NCBI GenBank assembly: GCA_029582165.1
Contig: CM055870.1
Coordinates: forward strand, 7,683,832-7,747,831
DNA from: Portulaca oleracea
Taxonomy: Eukaryota > Streptophyta > Magnoliopsida > Caryophyllales > Portulacaceae
Length of the DNA stretch: 64,000 nucleotides
Reading direction: 5' to 3'
Every line of letters starts with the position of its first letter. The first letter of the stretch is position 1. The position numbers and the translations under genes were made by a program. Of this stretch, positions 10,711 through 21,589 are shown in pieces. The notes beneath the pieces were generated by a model. The model did no database searches. It had not been told where the DNA came from and saw nothing but the letters and a program-made list of their open reading frames with translations.

Positions 10711-11821
10711 CAAAAAATTGCTACTGGGTGCCATATATTCCCCAAAAATGACTATTTGAGGACCACATTATTTTTTTTTACTCGATGGGGACCGGATTGT
10801 TGTCAAAATATGCTGGTTGGGTATTTTCCGACCAAAAGTTATGAAAATCCGGTGAGACTAGCCGGAGTCAACACAAAAATGGTTTGGGTTGCTGGAGTGA
10901 CAAAAATACCCCTTGTTTGGCTCCAATTTTTGTCTTTAAAACTGAAGTAACTCCTCCTCCCTCCCAACAACCAAATTCAGTCGGCCATTTGAGAGCAAAA
11001 TTTGAGAGGGAGGAAGGTGGAGATTGAGGAGGAGTTGTGCTAGCCACAATGTCGAGGAGGATGGGAGGTAAGTCCCCTACGAATTCATTGTCTAATGTGC
11101 TAGCCACAACCGACAATCTTCAAGTGTTCTAAAGATCGACAACCTTCAATTTGTGGGATGGGTGGTGTCGTTTTAGTCGGAAAATTCAAAAATTAGGGTT
11201 TGAGATTTCCTTTTTTTGTTGTCGATTTCATTGAGGATGGCTGGGTCAAGGATTTAGAGTTGTGTTGTCGACTATGTTGTGGATTTTGGTTTGTTAATTT
11301 TTTGGTGAAAAAGAGGCGTTGTTGATTTGGTTTTGGTGTCGAACATTCGAAATTATACATCTGCCCTAATTTCCGAAAATGAAATACAATGCGATATTGA
11401 GCTTACCACTGCAAGATTCTCCGTCGACAATGGCGTGGCTGAAACAAACTCTCAATCGACAATATCGACCAAAATAGCCAGAAACTTGAACTTCTTCCTT
11501 CCCAATTCTCCAGTTCTCCTTGCTTCTTTCAATTTGAGTGGATTTGTGTAGTGAGGAGAAGAATGAATTAATGAAAGTGATGAAGAAGAAGTAAAAAAAG
11601 ACTTAGCAGATTTGAGCGGGCAAATAAAAGGGTCAAAATGGACTTTTCACACATAAGTCAAGGGGTATTTACGTCTTTTCATTGTTTCCGGCTCTTTTGG
11701 TCGGAAAATACCCAACCAGCATATTTTGACAACAATCCGGTCCCCATCAATTAAAAAAAAATAATGTGGTCCCCAAATAGTCATTTTTGGGGAATATATG
11801 GCACCCACTAGCAATTTTTTG
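10711..11821. mobile_element. Mutator-like (MULE) non-autonomous element nested in the RT gene
   Basis: The element begins CAAAAAATTGCTACTGGG and ends with the inverted copy CCCACTAGCAATTTTTTG. The inverted repeats extend about 115 bp, including GGGGACCGGATTGTTGTCAA. The 10-bp sequence CTTCTCAATG flanks it on both sides (10701-10710, 11822-11831); an 8-bp reading of the duplication with ends GCAAAAAATT is equally possible. It interrupts the chromovirus RT between the IEK and LVGEM codons, so it inserted after the retrotransposon. The interior is non-coding. Confidence 0.92.
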
Positions 11822-11831
11822 CTTCTCAATG

Positions 11832-11974
11832 ATATCTTTTTGTTTCAAAGGGTATCGATATGGCCTAATATTTATCGGAGTAGCATTAGGCAACAATGGG
11901 ATTCTATGATCCAGTGGCCCTCTGGACGGTGGTAAAGATTTGGGCTCTTGAAAAATATCTTGGAAATTTTCCAA
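11832..11974 (-). pseudogene. Chromovirus reverse transcriptase, N-terminal part
   Basis: It encodes FQDIFQEPKSLPPSRGPLDH, then INIRPYRYP and QKDIIEK, the conserved region just before the RT palm in Ty3 elements. The reading frame runs straight into the MULE end, whose 10-bp duplication repeats the CATTGAGAAG codons. The open frame continues a short way into the MULE and has no meaning there. Confidence 0.88.
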
Positions 11975-12022
11975 TAAAGTGGAGATCTCCTCCGATTCTG
12001 CTTGGGATTCTACCGCATAACA

Positions 12023-12535
12023 CTATAATGCCGGTGAATCTGACCTTTCCAAAGGCGCAGCTAACAGTTGTATCAGGCATAATTGGGTAGGATGATTCAT
12101 CTCCTTTTGTAATACTCCCTCCTTGATTACAGATATTTTCTGATTTATACCCCTCAATACTTGTGTCTTTCCTTGATGTTCAAACTCCATTCTTAACTTC
12201 CTGAAATTCCACGTTACATCTCCCAAATTGTCTAACCATTGAATTCCCAACACCATATCACATCTTCCCAAAGGAATAAGTAACATATCACATGTATAAG
12301 GAGTACGATGAAGCTGCTAAGTAAACTTCCTGTAGACATACTGGCAACGCAAGGAATTGCCATCAGCTACTGTAATATCTTGAGGTTGTATCTCCTCCAT
12401 TTTACACCCTAATTTCTTGACTAAAGATATATCCAAGAAATTATGGGTACTACCCGAATCTATCAGCACGTGCAAGGTTTTCCGACCGTGATACCCGGTT
12501 ACTCTCATGGTCTGGTAACTAGGAATACCACTCAA
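12023..12535 (-). pseudogene. Chromovirus aspartic protease region
   Basis: The segment at 12317-12535 contains VLIDSGSTHNFLD, the protease active-site motif DSG, then ITVADG. After an in-frame TAG (near 12316) the same polyprotein continues with CDMLLIPLGRCDMVLGIQWLD, the protease C-terminal ILG-type motif. The enzyme would process Gag-Pol. Stop codons show it is not functional. Confidence 0.88.
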
Positions 12536-12695
12536 AGCACTGACCGAAATACAAGGGTCAGCATCAACATTCCCAACATCTGCTCCTTGTCACATATCAT
12601 CTTCTTCCTCCATACCTTTTTCAACATCTCCATCCACTCCAGGAATCTCAACCAAAAACAACTGGGTATTCCTATTTGCACAAACGTGATCTCTC

Positions 12696-13577
12696 TCAAA
12701 AGGCTTGTCCTTTAGCCATCTTTTCGGCCCAAACTGAGGCTGGAATAAACCTAGGTGGTTGTCTTGTATTCACCACACCATGATTTGATTGAACAGAAGG
12801 TATTGGCAGCAATGGTAAAAGAGGTTTAGCTACTGATATGTTTTGCTTGGGCCCAGAAGTAGGAATGGATTTCTGGATTTTTAAGGCTAAAATAGTCTCC
12901 TCTTGACAACGAGCATACTCAATAGCTTGAGTGAGGGATGTAGGTTTAAAGGCTCTGACAAAAGATTTGAGTTGAGGCTGTAATCCCCCAATAAAACTAT
13001 CCAAGAAATGATCATCCGACAACATTGAATCTCTCATAAGCATAAAGGCACGCAACTCCTCAAATTTATCTACGTACTCATCCAAGGATCCAGATTGATA
13101 TAATTTGTTGAATTCTTCTACAACTGTGGGCTCTATTTCATCCTTAAATCGAACACACACATCCGCCACAAATTCTTCCCAAACCACATTCCTCCTATTC
13201 AAAGAGTAACTGCTGTACCACAACTCTGCTTTTCCAGTCAAATACATGGACGCTAGCTCAACTTTCTGATCATCTGGTACTTTACATAACGAAAAATATC
13301 GCACACATCTCTTAATCCAATTCCTCACATTCATGCCATCAAACATAGGGAACTCGATCCTCGGATTAATATGCAAAGAACTCTTAACTCCACTACTACT
13401 ATCATCCCCAAATTTACTTCCCTGACTACCCGATCCCGAACTGGAATGCGAGATAGGACTTTCAGGATTACCTTTCTCAAGATCAGCAAGTTTTGACGTT
13501 AAATTGCCGATTTGCTGTTGTTGTTCCATCAATTGGCTCATCATTTCCCTCTGTTGTGCCATCATGTTCTTCATCAT
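12696..13577 (-). pseudogene. Chromovirus Gag, truncated at the zinc knuckle
   Basis: The first ATG is at 13577, just inside the primer site, and opens MMKNMMAQQREMM, a Gln-rich coiled-coil start. The capsid homology block follows: IEFPMFDGMNVRNWIKRC, then ASMYLTGKAELWY, KDEIEPTVVEEFNKL and LDSFIGGLQP. The frame stops at KGQAF. The sequence directly downstream reads ERDHVCANR, the second half of a CCHC knuckle, so the first two cysteines appear deleted. Confidence 0.9.
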
Positions 13578-13658
13578 TTCCTCTAAGGTTCCCAAGCTCG
13601 CAATTTTTCTCCTAGTTGATACCCCCAGTTTGATCAACAACGCTTGCTCTGATACCAA

Positions 13659-13926
13659 TGATGTAGCTCGAGGAAAGGTGGGATGGAGAAACCTTTTCGA
13701 GTAGCTACAGCTGAACAGGACAAGTAATTTGTAAAACAGAGAGAGAGAGAGAGAGAGATGGAATTGTGTATATGTATTTGATGTAATGTTCAGTGTTACA
13801 ATACATCAGATAATACTTCTATTTATATGCAAAGAAAATGGTTTTCTCCCAACTAATCGTTCACCAGCTTAGTATAACAAACTCTCAACCTCCTAACAAC
13901 CTTCTTAACAACCTTTCCCTGTAACA
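13659..13926 (-). repeat. 5' LTR of the chromovirus
   Basis: 268 bp, TG...CA, with a shorter (AG)n run (about 20 nt) than its partner. The minus-strand primer site TGGTATCAGAGC lies at 13646-13657 immediately inside the element. Confidence 0.93.
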
Positions 13927-13931
13927 AACTT

Positions 13932-14863
13932 CACATTTTTCACTTCACGCGTGTATATGCTCTCAATGGGTTCCTTGTGCTCAAGTGCAGTGTTTCCGAC
14001 TTACTTTTGCTTAGGTCAAGGCTCAGTCGGTCAGAGCTAGCTACTCACATACCCATGCCCAATACTTATTGAATTATACGTGGTTCCCCTCCCTAATTTA
14101 TGTCGCCCTTGGCTTGGTGAGAGCCGTAGGTTACATAAGGAAAGGTTCCACGATTATTTCCTTCAATTCTGTTTGGTTTTGGTTTGTTCGAGAATCAAAC
14201 GGCCCTAAAAGGGATCTACTCTTCCAACATAGATCCTTTCTAACATAGATCCTTCTGTCATACTATCGTACCCTCTTCTCTAACTGGGAAAAAGTACCTC
14301 ATTTAAGTCACCACACAATATCAGCAGGAATTGTAGTTGATCCTAGAGAGCCCTCGATTGATCCAACACCACGAGCCTCTCCTCGTGCTTGCTTGGTGCA
14401 TATACTAACTAGGCATATTGCACACTTGATGTTATCACTTTAATATTTCTCCTTGCACACAATTTGGAGGTTTGTTCATAGTCATTAATCAAACCACGCC
14501 CTTTGACTTTCACTTGTTTCATATATGCTCCACTTCTCCACTTCTTTGAACAAACCTTCAAATTCTCCATTTTATGACAATAAGTACTCCATATCCTCCA
14601 TCCTATATCAAGTGATTAAGCACTTGGTTTGATAAATGACTATGATTTTCTCCAACTCAATATTACCCACCTTTATTAATTTGCTCAACGCTTTTCAAAT
14701 CAATCTTGTTTTCCACGACACATTCCAAGCTTCTACTAAGCCATTCAACATTTTTTGAGTTAACCATGTCCTGAATTATTCCTTTACCAATTTGTTGTGC
14801 TCCATCATCTCCCAAACTACCTCATTATGCTCTTTTCTCACCCAAACTTGTTGTTGCGGTCTA
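13932..14863. other. Non-genic stretch, nothing recognised
   Basis: No long open frame and no RNA gene were seen. Some C/T-rich sequence may be old repeat. Confidence 0.45.
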
Positions 14864-15089
14864 TAGGGCTGTTCATCGGTTCAAAACCGAATAAGAGGTA
14901 AAGTCTAAACCGAAAACCGAACCGAATAAAACCAGTTCGGTTCTCAGTTTATTCGGTTCAGAATCGAATAATGCATACATCTATATGGGTTTTCACCGGA
15001 CCCGAAAATAAAATAAAGACTAAAGTCCAAACTGAAACTCGGTTCGATTCTCGGTTTATTCAGTTCAAAATCGAATAATGCACACCCCT
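14864..15089. repeat. hAT-like MITE with CGGTT-rich arms
   Basis: The left end is TAGGGCTGTTCATCGG and the complement of the right end is AGGGGTGTGCATTATTCG. The interior carries AACCGAA/TTCGGTT strings in both orientations and a partial internal duplication (TCGAATAATGCA appears twice). The flanks are too diverged to call a target duplication. Confidence 0.5.
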
Positions 15090-16206
15090 GGCGCTCTAAC
15101 ACCTATTTCTATTCTCCTTATGGCAAAATTCGTAATATTTTGATAACCTCGAGTGGTTTTCTTTTATTTTTTTTTGTTTGGTTAAACCTCTCAATATTGT
15201 TTTTTGCATGATCCTCCCCTCCAGAAATAAGCGAAACCATATCTGAAAGTCGCCTCCTTCCTCCATGGGATAAAAGTTGATCTAACCCTTCCTATTCTCT
15301 CGAAAATTCCTTTCAAACCATGTCTATTGAGATTTGGTGGTCAATTTCCTATGAAATCTCGTTGGTTGTCCTCTCCTTCCACCCTCTCTCCATAGAAAAG
15401 TTTAAGGCAATTTCTTTCAAACAAAATTTTACTTCAACAACGCTATGCTCCCCCAAATCTTGTCACGTAGGCATAAAGCCATACCCCAGAATGTTTACCT
15501 AAATGGGATATTGTGTATTTGTACATGTGCTTATTATTGTGATTGAGATTGTAATATGTCGTTAGAAACCTCTATGTTAATGAATCCATAAGCTTGTTAT
15601 AACTAGAGCTTACATCATATATTAATCTAATAGTTCAACTTACATTATACGAATTCCAAGCATAATAATCGAATATGGATATAAACACATCATGAAATAG
15701 TTAGATAGATCACTAAATTTGGACCCAAATAATCATGAATTTCTATGAAAATATTGACCACCATTGGATTTGTCCTTCTTTTAAGCCTCTTTTTGGTAAG
15801 TCATTTCTGAATATTTTTTAAAAAAAAAATCTAGAGAAGAGTTTCTCACTCTTGAAATTTTGATTGTTTAAGTTGCTCTAATTTGAATCATTTGGAGGTC
15901 GTGTAATGAGGTTGTGTTTCATATCGAGGTTGTGCCCCATTGTGCCACTTTAGTTGGGGCAAAAAGGGTGTATCCAGATTCCAGAGTGGTGGATTCACCA
16001 TGGGTCGGCTGAGCCTTTTACTAAGTCAACCATGCATGTCGTCGTCACGTGGAGAGTGCAAATTTGGAGGGATTCTATCACCAACATATCTAAGGTGATA
16101 ACTTGGTTCTCATTAGTGCAATTTTGGAGGATTTTCATATACCTTGGGAAATCTACACGTTGGTGCAATATAATCGTCTTCTTATGAATTCTTAGCTTGT
16201 TCTTTA
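15090..16206. other. Non-genic stretch, nothing recognised
   Basis: Short open frames at 15320-15502 and 15954-16187 have no recognisable motifs or gene structure. No RNA gene is seen. Confidence 0.45.
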
Positions 16207-16211
16207 GTTAC

Positions 16212-16523
16212 TGTTGGGGAGATCCAAAGCGTGATCATACTTCAACCAAGATTCATGGTACACAAGTTAAGTGAGGTTCCATCTTAAAACCAATTGGTAT
16301 TAAGAGGAGTAGCCCACTTGACTTATATACCAGAATCTCAACAATCTCCCCCTTCACACATGAGTCTCTACCCCTTGATCAGAATTCTTTTTTTTTCCCC
16401 CCTCTTGCCAAGGTTTCAAACCACCCTCAAGAGGCAATCATAGCCACATCTTGACTTATATACCATGCCCTTTCTCTTTGCTTTTTCGATGTGAGACATT
16501 TTACTCATGAGTGAATCCCAACA
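16212..16523 (-). mobile_element. TRIM-like mini retroelement or small solo LTR
   Basis: TGTTGGGGAGATCC...GAATCCCAACA is flanked by a perfect 5-bp duplication GTTAC (16207-16211, 16524-16528). On the minus strand a purine-rich tract GAAGGGGGAGA precedes a second TGTTGAGATTCTGG, and TGGTATATAAGTCAAG appears in both halves, giving an LTR-short internal-LTR layout. No coding capacity. Confidence 0.75.
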
Positions 16524-16639
16524 GTTACTTTGACACAATTTATTGTCAAAGGAATACTGTTACAGATTGATATCTAAGTTTGGTCATTCAATCCAGTCTG
16601 CTTTAGTTTGAAAAAATAACCCTAGTTTTGATTTATCTA

Positions 16640-16960
16640 TGGCCTATTTTGCAACCATTTGTTAGCTGGTAGCTAGTAATTGTTTGCTAATAGTTGTTTG
16701 GATTAGCTTTTGGGTTAGCTGATTGCAAGGAAGTTGTTTGGTAAAGTAATTTTTTGTAAAAAGCTATTTCAAAGAGCTTCTTCAGCTAGCTTTTTAAAAA
16801 CTAACTTATTTGGTCCGAAAAAACTAATATGAAAATTACTTACCAAACACCTTAGGTAGTTTTTTTTTTTATAACTTTGATAAAAAAAAGTTTACAACGT
16901 TTAAAAAGCTAAATGTTACCCAAAAAAGCTTGTTGCCAAACACTCCCCTACTATTTTTCT
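16640..16960. repeat. Decayed MITE-like repeat
   Basis: AGCTNNTTNNAAA-type words occur in both orientations, and the right part reads CCAAACACTCCCC. A related sequence occurs in inverse orientation at about 41317-41480 (AAAAAGCTACTTGATGAAGC...). Ends are not sharp. Confidence 0.35.
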
Positions 16961-17318
16961 ATGATGATACCCTTGGTGGATCTATTGAGAGAAGGATACC
17001 TTTGCACTTACCTTGTTCAAAACAAAATCTAAAGAAATAAACTAATCGTAAGAAATTAATAGCGTACAAGATATGAAAATGATAAGTGTCTTGATTCAAA
17101 ATTAACCATCTTGAATTTCACTTAGATGACTTTAAAAGCTATATTTATGCATGTTTAAATTGTTACAAATATATGTTTCATTATTTTAAGGATTGTACAA
17201 CTTATAAATTACATAAAAATATAATATTAGTTTATAATTTTTTCATAAATATAGAAATATTCTCTATAATAATTGATATGGTTAGGTTATAATTATACTT
17301 TTTGATCTAATTGAGGAT

Positions 17319-18915
17319 GGGAAATTGGATTCTAATAACACGAACTTTTGGCCATATAAGACTTAATAATACGAACTTTTGATTTGGTCATTAATAATAC
17401 GAACTTTGACCCCCTGTTGCCCCCAACAACACGCCACCGAGTTAAGTTGAACTTAACTCGGTGGCATGCTGACGTGGCGGCGGAGGAAAGGTGTTGACTT
17501 TTTAAATTTGGTCGTTGACTTTTTTAATTTGGCCATGTCACCTAAAATTTGTCCACATCATCTTTCCTTTTTTTCCCCTTTTTTTTCCTCTCCGCTAACC
17601 CCCTTTCTCTGCAGCCCCCTTCTCCCTCCTCCCCCTCCTCTTCTTCGATCCACCAGACATCCATGGCCATGGCTATGGCTTCTCTTCCCCTTCTCTCCAT
17701 TTCACTCTCTATCTAAAAAATAACACGAAATCAAGATCAAACAGCACAACTTCAGCAACAAAACATTCTCTAAACCCTTCCAAATTCACCAAAAACACAA
17801 AAACCAAATCCAAACAGCATAATCTCAACCGAAACATGAAAAACTTCTCCATCGCGACATCCAATGGCGCACGTCCAAAACCCTCGGCGACACCGGCGAA
17901 TGCCCGCAAACATGAGTTGACACCGGAGTACGAAAGCTTCTCGATCTCCGCCATGGAATCCGGTCGATGCGGTGGTTGCTGCGGCGACGAGTATAAGTAG
18001 TTCGAGACGCCGGGGTAATTCGGGTTGGTAGGAAGAGGGAAGGAGGAGCTGGAAATGTGGCGATGATTGTGATTAACACGATTTTTGCGATGGGAGTGAG
18101 AGTTTCCCATTAAATTCGGGGGATTGTTGTACTTTTGTGAAGAGATTTTTGCTGTTACACACTGAAATTTACAACAATCTAAAACGATAAAAGAAGGGGT
18201 AGAAGAAATCAACAATGGAGGATGATGAAGAAAGTTTGATTGAAGCAGATGATGTTGATGAGGAGAGATTGTGCGACATAGCAAGTATAAGGCTGCAGCT
18301 ATAAGTGGAGTGGAGTTTCATTGTAGTGGGAAACACAAGATTCATCCCCAAAAAAATTGGAAAAACTGGGTAGATTCATACCAAACCCAGAATCACGAAG
18401 TGTGTTATCTACCTCTATTTTTCCCAGAGAGGAAAGGAAGGAGAGACGATGATAGGGTCACATACATAGAGATTAGAGATAGAGGAATGGGTTTTTAGGG
18501 TTTTAGAAATTGTAGGTGACGTGGGTCAATGCGGGATGTTGCAGAGAGAGAAATGGAGAGAAGGGGAAGAGAAGCCATAGCCATGGATGTCTAGTGGATC
18601 GAAGAAGAGGAGGGGGAGGAGGGAGAAGGGGGCTGCAGAGAAAGGGGGTTAGAGGAGAGAAAAAAAAGGAAAGATGATGTGGACAAATTTTAGGTGATAT
18701 GGCCAAATTAAAAAAGTCAACGACCAAATTTAAAAAGTCAACACCTTTCCTCCGCCGCCACGTCAGCATGTCACCGAGTTAAGTTCAACTTAACTCGGTG
18801 ACGTGTTGTTGGGGGCAACAGGGGTTAAAGTTCGTATTATTAATCACCAAATCAAAAGTTCGTATTATTAAGTCTTATATGGTCAAAAGTTCGTATTAAT
18901 AGAATCCAATTTCCC
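17319..18915 (-). mobile_element. Pack-MULE-like element with long inverted repeats and a captured gene fragment
   Basis: The ends are GGGAAATTGGATTCTA in inverted orientation. The 10-bp sequence AATTGAGGAT lies on both sides (17309-17318, 18916-18925). The inverted repeats are about 370-390 bp (17319-17711 and 18543-18915) and contain ACGAACTTTTG words, an inner palindrome AGTTAAGTTNAACTTAACT, and CAGACATCCATGG. The roughly 830-bp centre differs from the arms in composition and carries a host-like exon. A 9-11-bp duplication with long inverted repeats and captured host sequence is the definition of a Pack-MULE. No transposase is present. Confidence 0.85.
17840..18110 (-). pseudogene. Captured gene fragment in the Pack-MULE, possibly the 5' end of a pectate-lyase-like gene
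   Basis: On the minus strand an ATG at 18110 opens MGNSHSHRKNR with a His/Ser/Pro-rich stretch, then SYSGVNSCLRAFAGVAEGFG. This last part recalls the VDSSLRALAGQAEGFGR block that opens the catalytic domain of MGN-type plant pectate lyases. The similarity then stops, near a possible splice donor (GAGAAG then GTTTTT), and the open frame runs on without meaning to 17709. Upstream sequence to about 18480 looks like the source gene's leader. The family assignment rests on memory of the motif and is tentative. Confidence 0.4.
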
Positions 18916-19220
18916 AATTGAGGATTGTAATACTCGTACGTTTGATAAACATGTGTGATGACTAAAAAAAATATTATTCAAATTAAATCGTAAAAATATA
19001 AATTTTAGACAATTCAAAATGTTTATTAATCATTTTGATTCAAGACACATGTCATGGTCCTACAAGATAACTCTGACTAACAGAAAACTAGAAAAGGAGA
19101 AATCACAAACCCTAGTTCGAAATTATCAATTGTTCCTTCTGAGGCACACTTGTGGATGCACAGCCATTGACTCAAGGACGAAGAGGAAGATGATAAATAC
19201 AAGCTAAGATGTGTTGTGGA

Positions 19221-19449
19221 GATTTTTAAACTAAAGATGTGTTTGGTGCAAAGGAAAATTATTTTCTAGAAAAATGATTTTCCTTGTAAAATAATTTTCT
19301 TAGAAAATAAATTTTCATTTGATATTTCCCGTGCTTTGTATACAGGAAAATGATTTTTCTGAAAAACGATTTTCATATATTTGACAATAAGGAGACAAAG
19401 ATTAAAATGCGTGAGAGAGAGAGAGTGGAGGAGAGGGAGAGAGAGAAAG

Positions 19450-19482
<33 letters not shown>

Positions 19483-20045
19483 ATAGATAGAGAAATATTA
19501 AAAAGGGTGCACCAGAGAAAGTAGTGGAGAGAGAGAGAGAGTAGGGGATAGGGAGAAAATAGTTTTCATTATGTTGGAATCAAAAAAATAATTTACAAAG
19601 GGGTGACGAAAAATCATTTTCTTAAAAAAATGATTCATTTTCCGCTCACCAAACGCCGAAAAATGGGATCGAAAATCATTTTCCTTCATCTCTATGGAAC
19701 TGTTGAGTTGTCCTACATCGGCCTTTGACACCCATATTGTGGTGTTTATAATAGTTTGGGTGTCTCAATCTCCTAAGCTAGCTTTTGGGGTTGAATTGGG
19801 CTCAAGTCCATTATTTCACATGGTATCAGAGCTAGGGTCATTGATGTTGGGGTCGCGCATGATTATCTGCCTCGTGGTGAGGGGGGCGTGTTGAGTTGTC
19901 CCACATCGGCCTTTGACACCCATATTGTGGTGTTTATAATGGCTTGGGTGCCTCAACCTCCTAAACTAGCTTTTGGGGTTGAATTGTGTTCAAGTCCATT
20001 ATGAAACACACCCTAATTGTTTTCCGTATTTGGCAAACTACTTTT
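19221..20045. repeat. MITE-like repeat interrupted by a TRIM element
   Basis: GATGTGTTTGGTGCAAAGG with GAAAATTATTTTC-type words on the left (19221-19700) is answered by AAAATCATTTTCCTTCATC and, after the TRIM insertion, AACACACCC on the right. The interior holds (GA)n and (TA)n microsatellites (19411-19490). Confidence 0.5.
19701..20010 (+). mobile_element. TRIM (terminal-repeat retrotransposon in miniature)
   Basis: Two direct repeats of about 120 bp (19701-19820 and 19889-20010) begin TGTTGAGTTGTCC(T/C)ACATCGG and contain GTTTATAATAG/GTTTATAATGG. Between them lie a primer site TGGTATCAGAGC (19821-19832, initiator tRNA-Met) and a purine tract GGTGAGGGGGGCG just before the second repeat. There is no coding capacity, so it would be moved in trans. 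The target duplication is not clear (GGAAC versus GAAAC at best). Confidence 0.88.
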
Positions 20046-20848
20046 TGCCATTTTTAGCATACTAATGATAATCAAAATATTCTGATACGATAACTTAATT
20101 AAATCAAGTTTAAATACGCAAAGTTTTTATCCCAAGCATCCGTTATGATTTAGTCCACCAGGGACCAACTACATGCCCACACGTGGTTCAAGCATGATAT
20201 GGTACTGTTCAACCAACTCTCCCTGCTTTTCTTTTAGAATTGTAATCAAACAAGCTACTGCACCCATTTTAATTAGGGAATGGTTTGGGACTTGACAAGA
20301 TTACGTTTCTCTTGATTACAAGCTGAAAAACTAATCACATGTTGATGGTTGTTTTCTATTTCTCTATTTTGAGAATTAAAGACATGACCAGATAAAACCC
20401 CAGACAAATTGTAGCTAGATTCGATCCGTACTCACAGGTAAATGGAAGCAAATTTACAAGAGAATTAGATAATTCGTATACAAACAATTACAGGTAAAAA
20501 GAAAATTAGTGCAACTTTGTATTCAGTATAATCAACCTTGAAGAGGGATGGAATATTACAAGTATAATTGGATAATAAAGACTCAGCTGTTGTCATGTAT
20601 CACAAAACCCCAGGAAGCATAGCAGACAAAAAAGACAACCCCCTGAGGCAAAAACCCACTCCCAAAGACAAAAAAATGATGAGAGAAAAACGAGAAAAAA
20701 GATGAGAAAGAATGAAATAACTCATCATCAGTATATAAATTATAATATACCCACCCATAAACAGTTGTGGTGAATGGTGATCTCCTCATCAATTATCAAA
20801 TCAAATCAAAAGTGTTGATCAAAAGGATGGAGCCCAGGCCGGGTTCTG

Positions 20849-21082
20849 CTAATGACCGGGTCCCCTCGGACTGGGCCCACCGCCTAATCTTCTGACATTC
20901 AAGTACTTGTGATCGCCGGAAAGTATGGGTGGTTTGATGATCTGAGAGCTGGGATGAGCGTGTGCATCGTCGCGGTTGACATCCAGTAGCGTCGGAACAG
21001 GTCTACATTGGACGGGTCGTATTCGCGTCGGGCCGAGGAGGATGAAGGAGCAAAATAATAAGGCCACAAAACGGGTCTTCAT
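20849..21082 (-). CDS. PIP/PIPL secreted peptide precursor (gene 2)
   Basis: A 77-residue precursor. Residues 1-26 form a signal peptide ending PVQC, followed by RPVPTLLDV. The C-terminus GGPSPRGPGH (68-77) matches the PIP motif closely, with prolines that are candidates for hydroxylation. A TATA box (TATATAAATACC on the coding strand, near 21239-21250) lies about 160 bp upstream of the ATG. The W-box/CGCG-box module shared with gene 1 lies about 200 bp upstream. Genes 1 and 2 look like duplicates by signal-peptide end (C-R), C-terminus and promoter. The role as an apoplastic immune signal is inferred from the family. Confidence 0.87.
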   Translation of the reverse strand: MKTRFVALLFCSFILLGPTRIRPVQCRPVPTLLDVNRDDAHAHPSSQIIKPPILSGDHKYLNVRRLGGGPSPRGPGH

Positions 21083-21237
21083 GTTTCAGAATATTCAGGA
21101 TGTGTGTATCAGGTGGTGTGTTTAATTTTAATTTTATGATATGAAATGGTTTGTTTGGGGATTGTTTGGAGGTTTTGTTGGAATTTGGAGATTAGAGTAT
21201 AAAATGGTGGGTAGGTGTGGTGTGGATGATGTTGGTG

Positions 21238-21352
21238 GTATTTATATAGGACTCGCAAGAGGGTGTTTGTGGGGCCGACAAAAGTATGTTGACTAGGCAT
21301 TGCAATGCAAATGGAGTAGTGAATGAATACTTTTCTCCTCCGCCCACGCGTA
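21238..21352 (-). promoter_or_regulatory. Promoter of PIP gene 2: TATA box, W-box and CGCG box
   Basis: On the coding strand TATATAAATACC lies at about 21239-21250. AAAGTATGTTGACTAGGC (plus strand, 21281-21298) matches the gene-1 copy at 17 of 18 positions and contains the TTGACT W-box. CACGCGTA is at 21345-21352. The same order (gene, TATA region, W-box, CGCG box) holds in gene 1. Confidence 0.6.
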
Positions 21353-21589
21353 TGAAAACAAGGTTTTGGATTTTTGAAATGCCTGCCTACAACAAACTGT
21401 TAAATTCCACCTTTTTCATCAATTTGTCTTTTGGGAGTTGATCAATTAATTTTTCTACACTTTAGGATTGCAAATTGTGAATTGTGATTGATTTGGGCAC
21501 CAAGAGGGTAGCTAGTTGGAGGTACATGCGCATGTGATCAATGGACTGTGTGAAAGTGCCCTCTCATAATTTTTTTTAAAGATATATAT

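Larger units (their letters stand above)
7719..13926 (-). mobile_element. Ty3/gypsy chromovirus LTR retrotransposon, decayed, with nested MULE
   Basis: The element is bounded by the 5-bp duplication AACTT (7714-7718 and 13927-13931) and by LTRs at 7719-8001 and 13659-13926, each TGATGTAG...TGTAACA. On the minus strand, a primer site TGGTATCAGAGC (initiator tRNA-Met type) lies next to the 13659 LTR. A polypurine tract GGGGGAAGGAA lies next to the other LTR at 8002-8012. Domain order on the minus strand is Gag, protease, RT, RNase H, integrase, chromodomain, which defines a chromovirus. Length without the nested 1.1-kb MULE is about 5.1 kb, small, as in Reina-like chromoviruses. By eye the two LTRs differ at roughly 7-9 sites plus AG-repeat length. 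Several stop codons and lost catalytic residues show it is inactive. Confidence 0.95.

Noticed and set aside
17466..17723. Frame starting MLTWRRRKGVDFLN, also present at 18503-18769 on the other strand
   Set aside because: These are the two inverted-repeat arms of the Pack-MULE read in the same way, not a gene pair.
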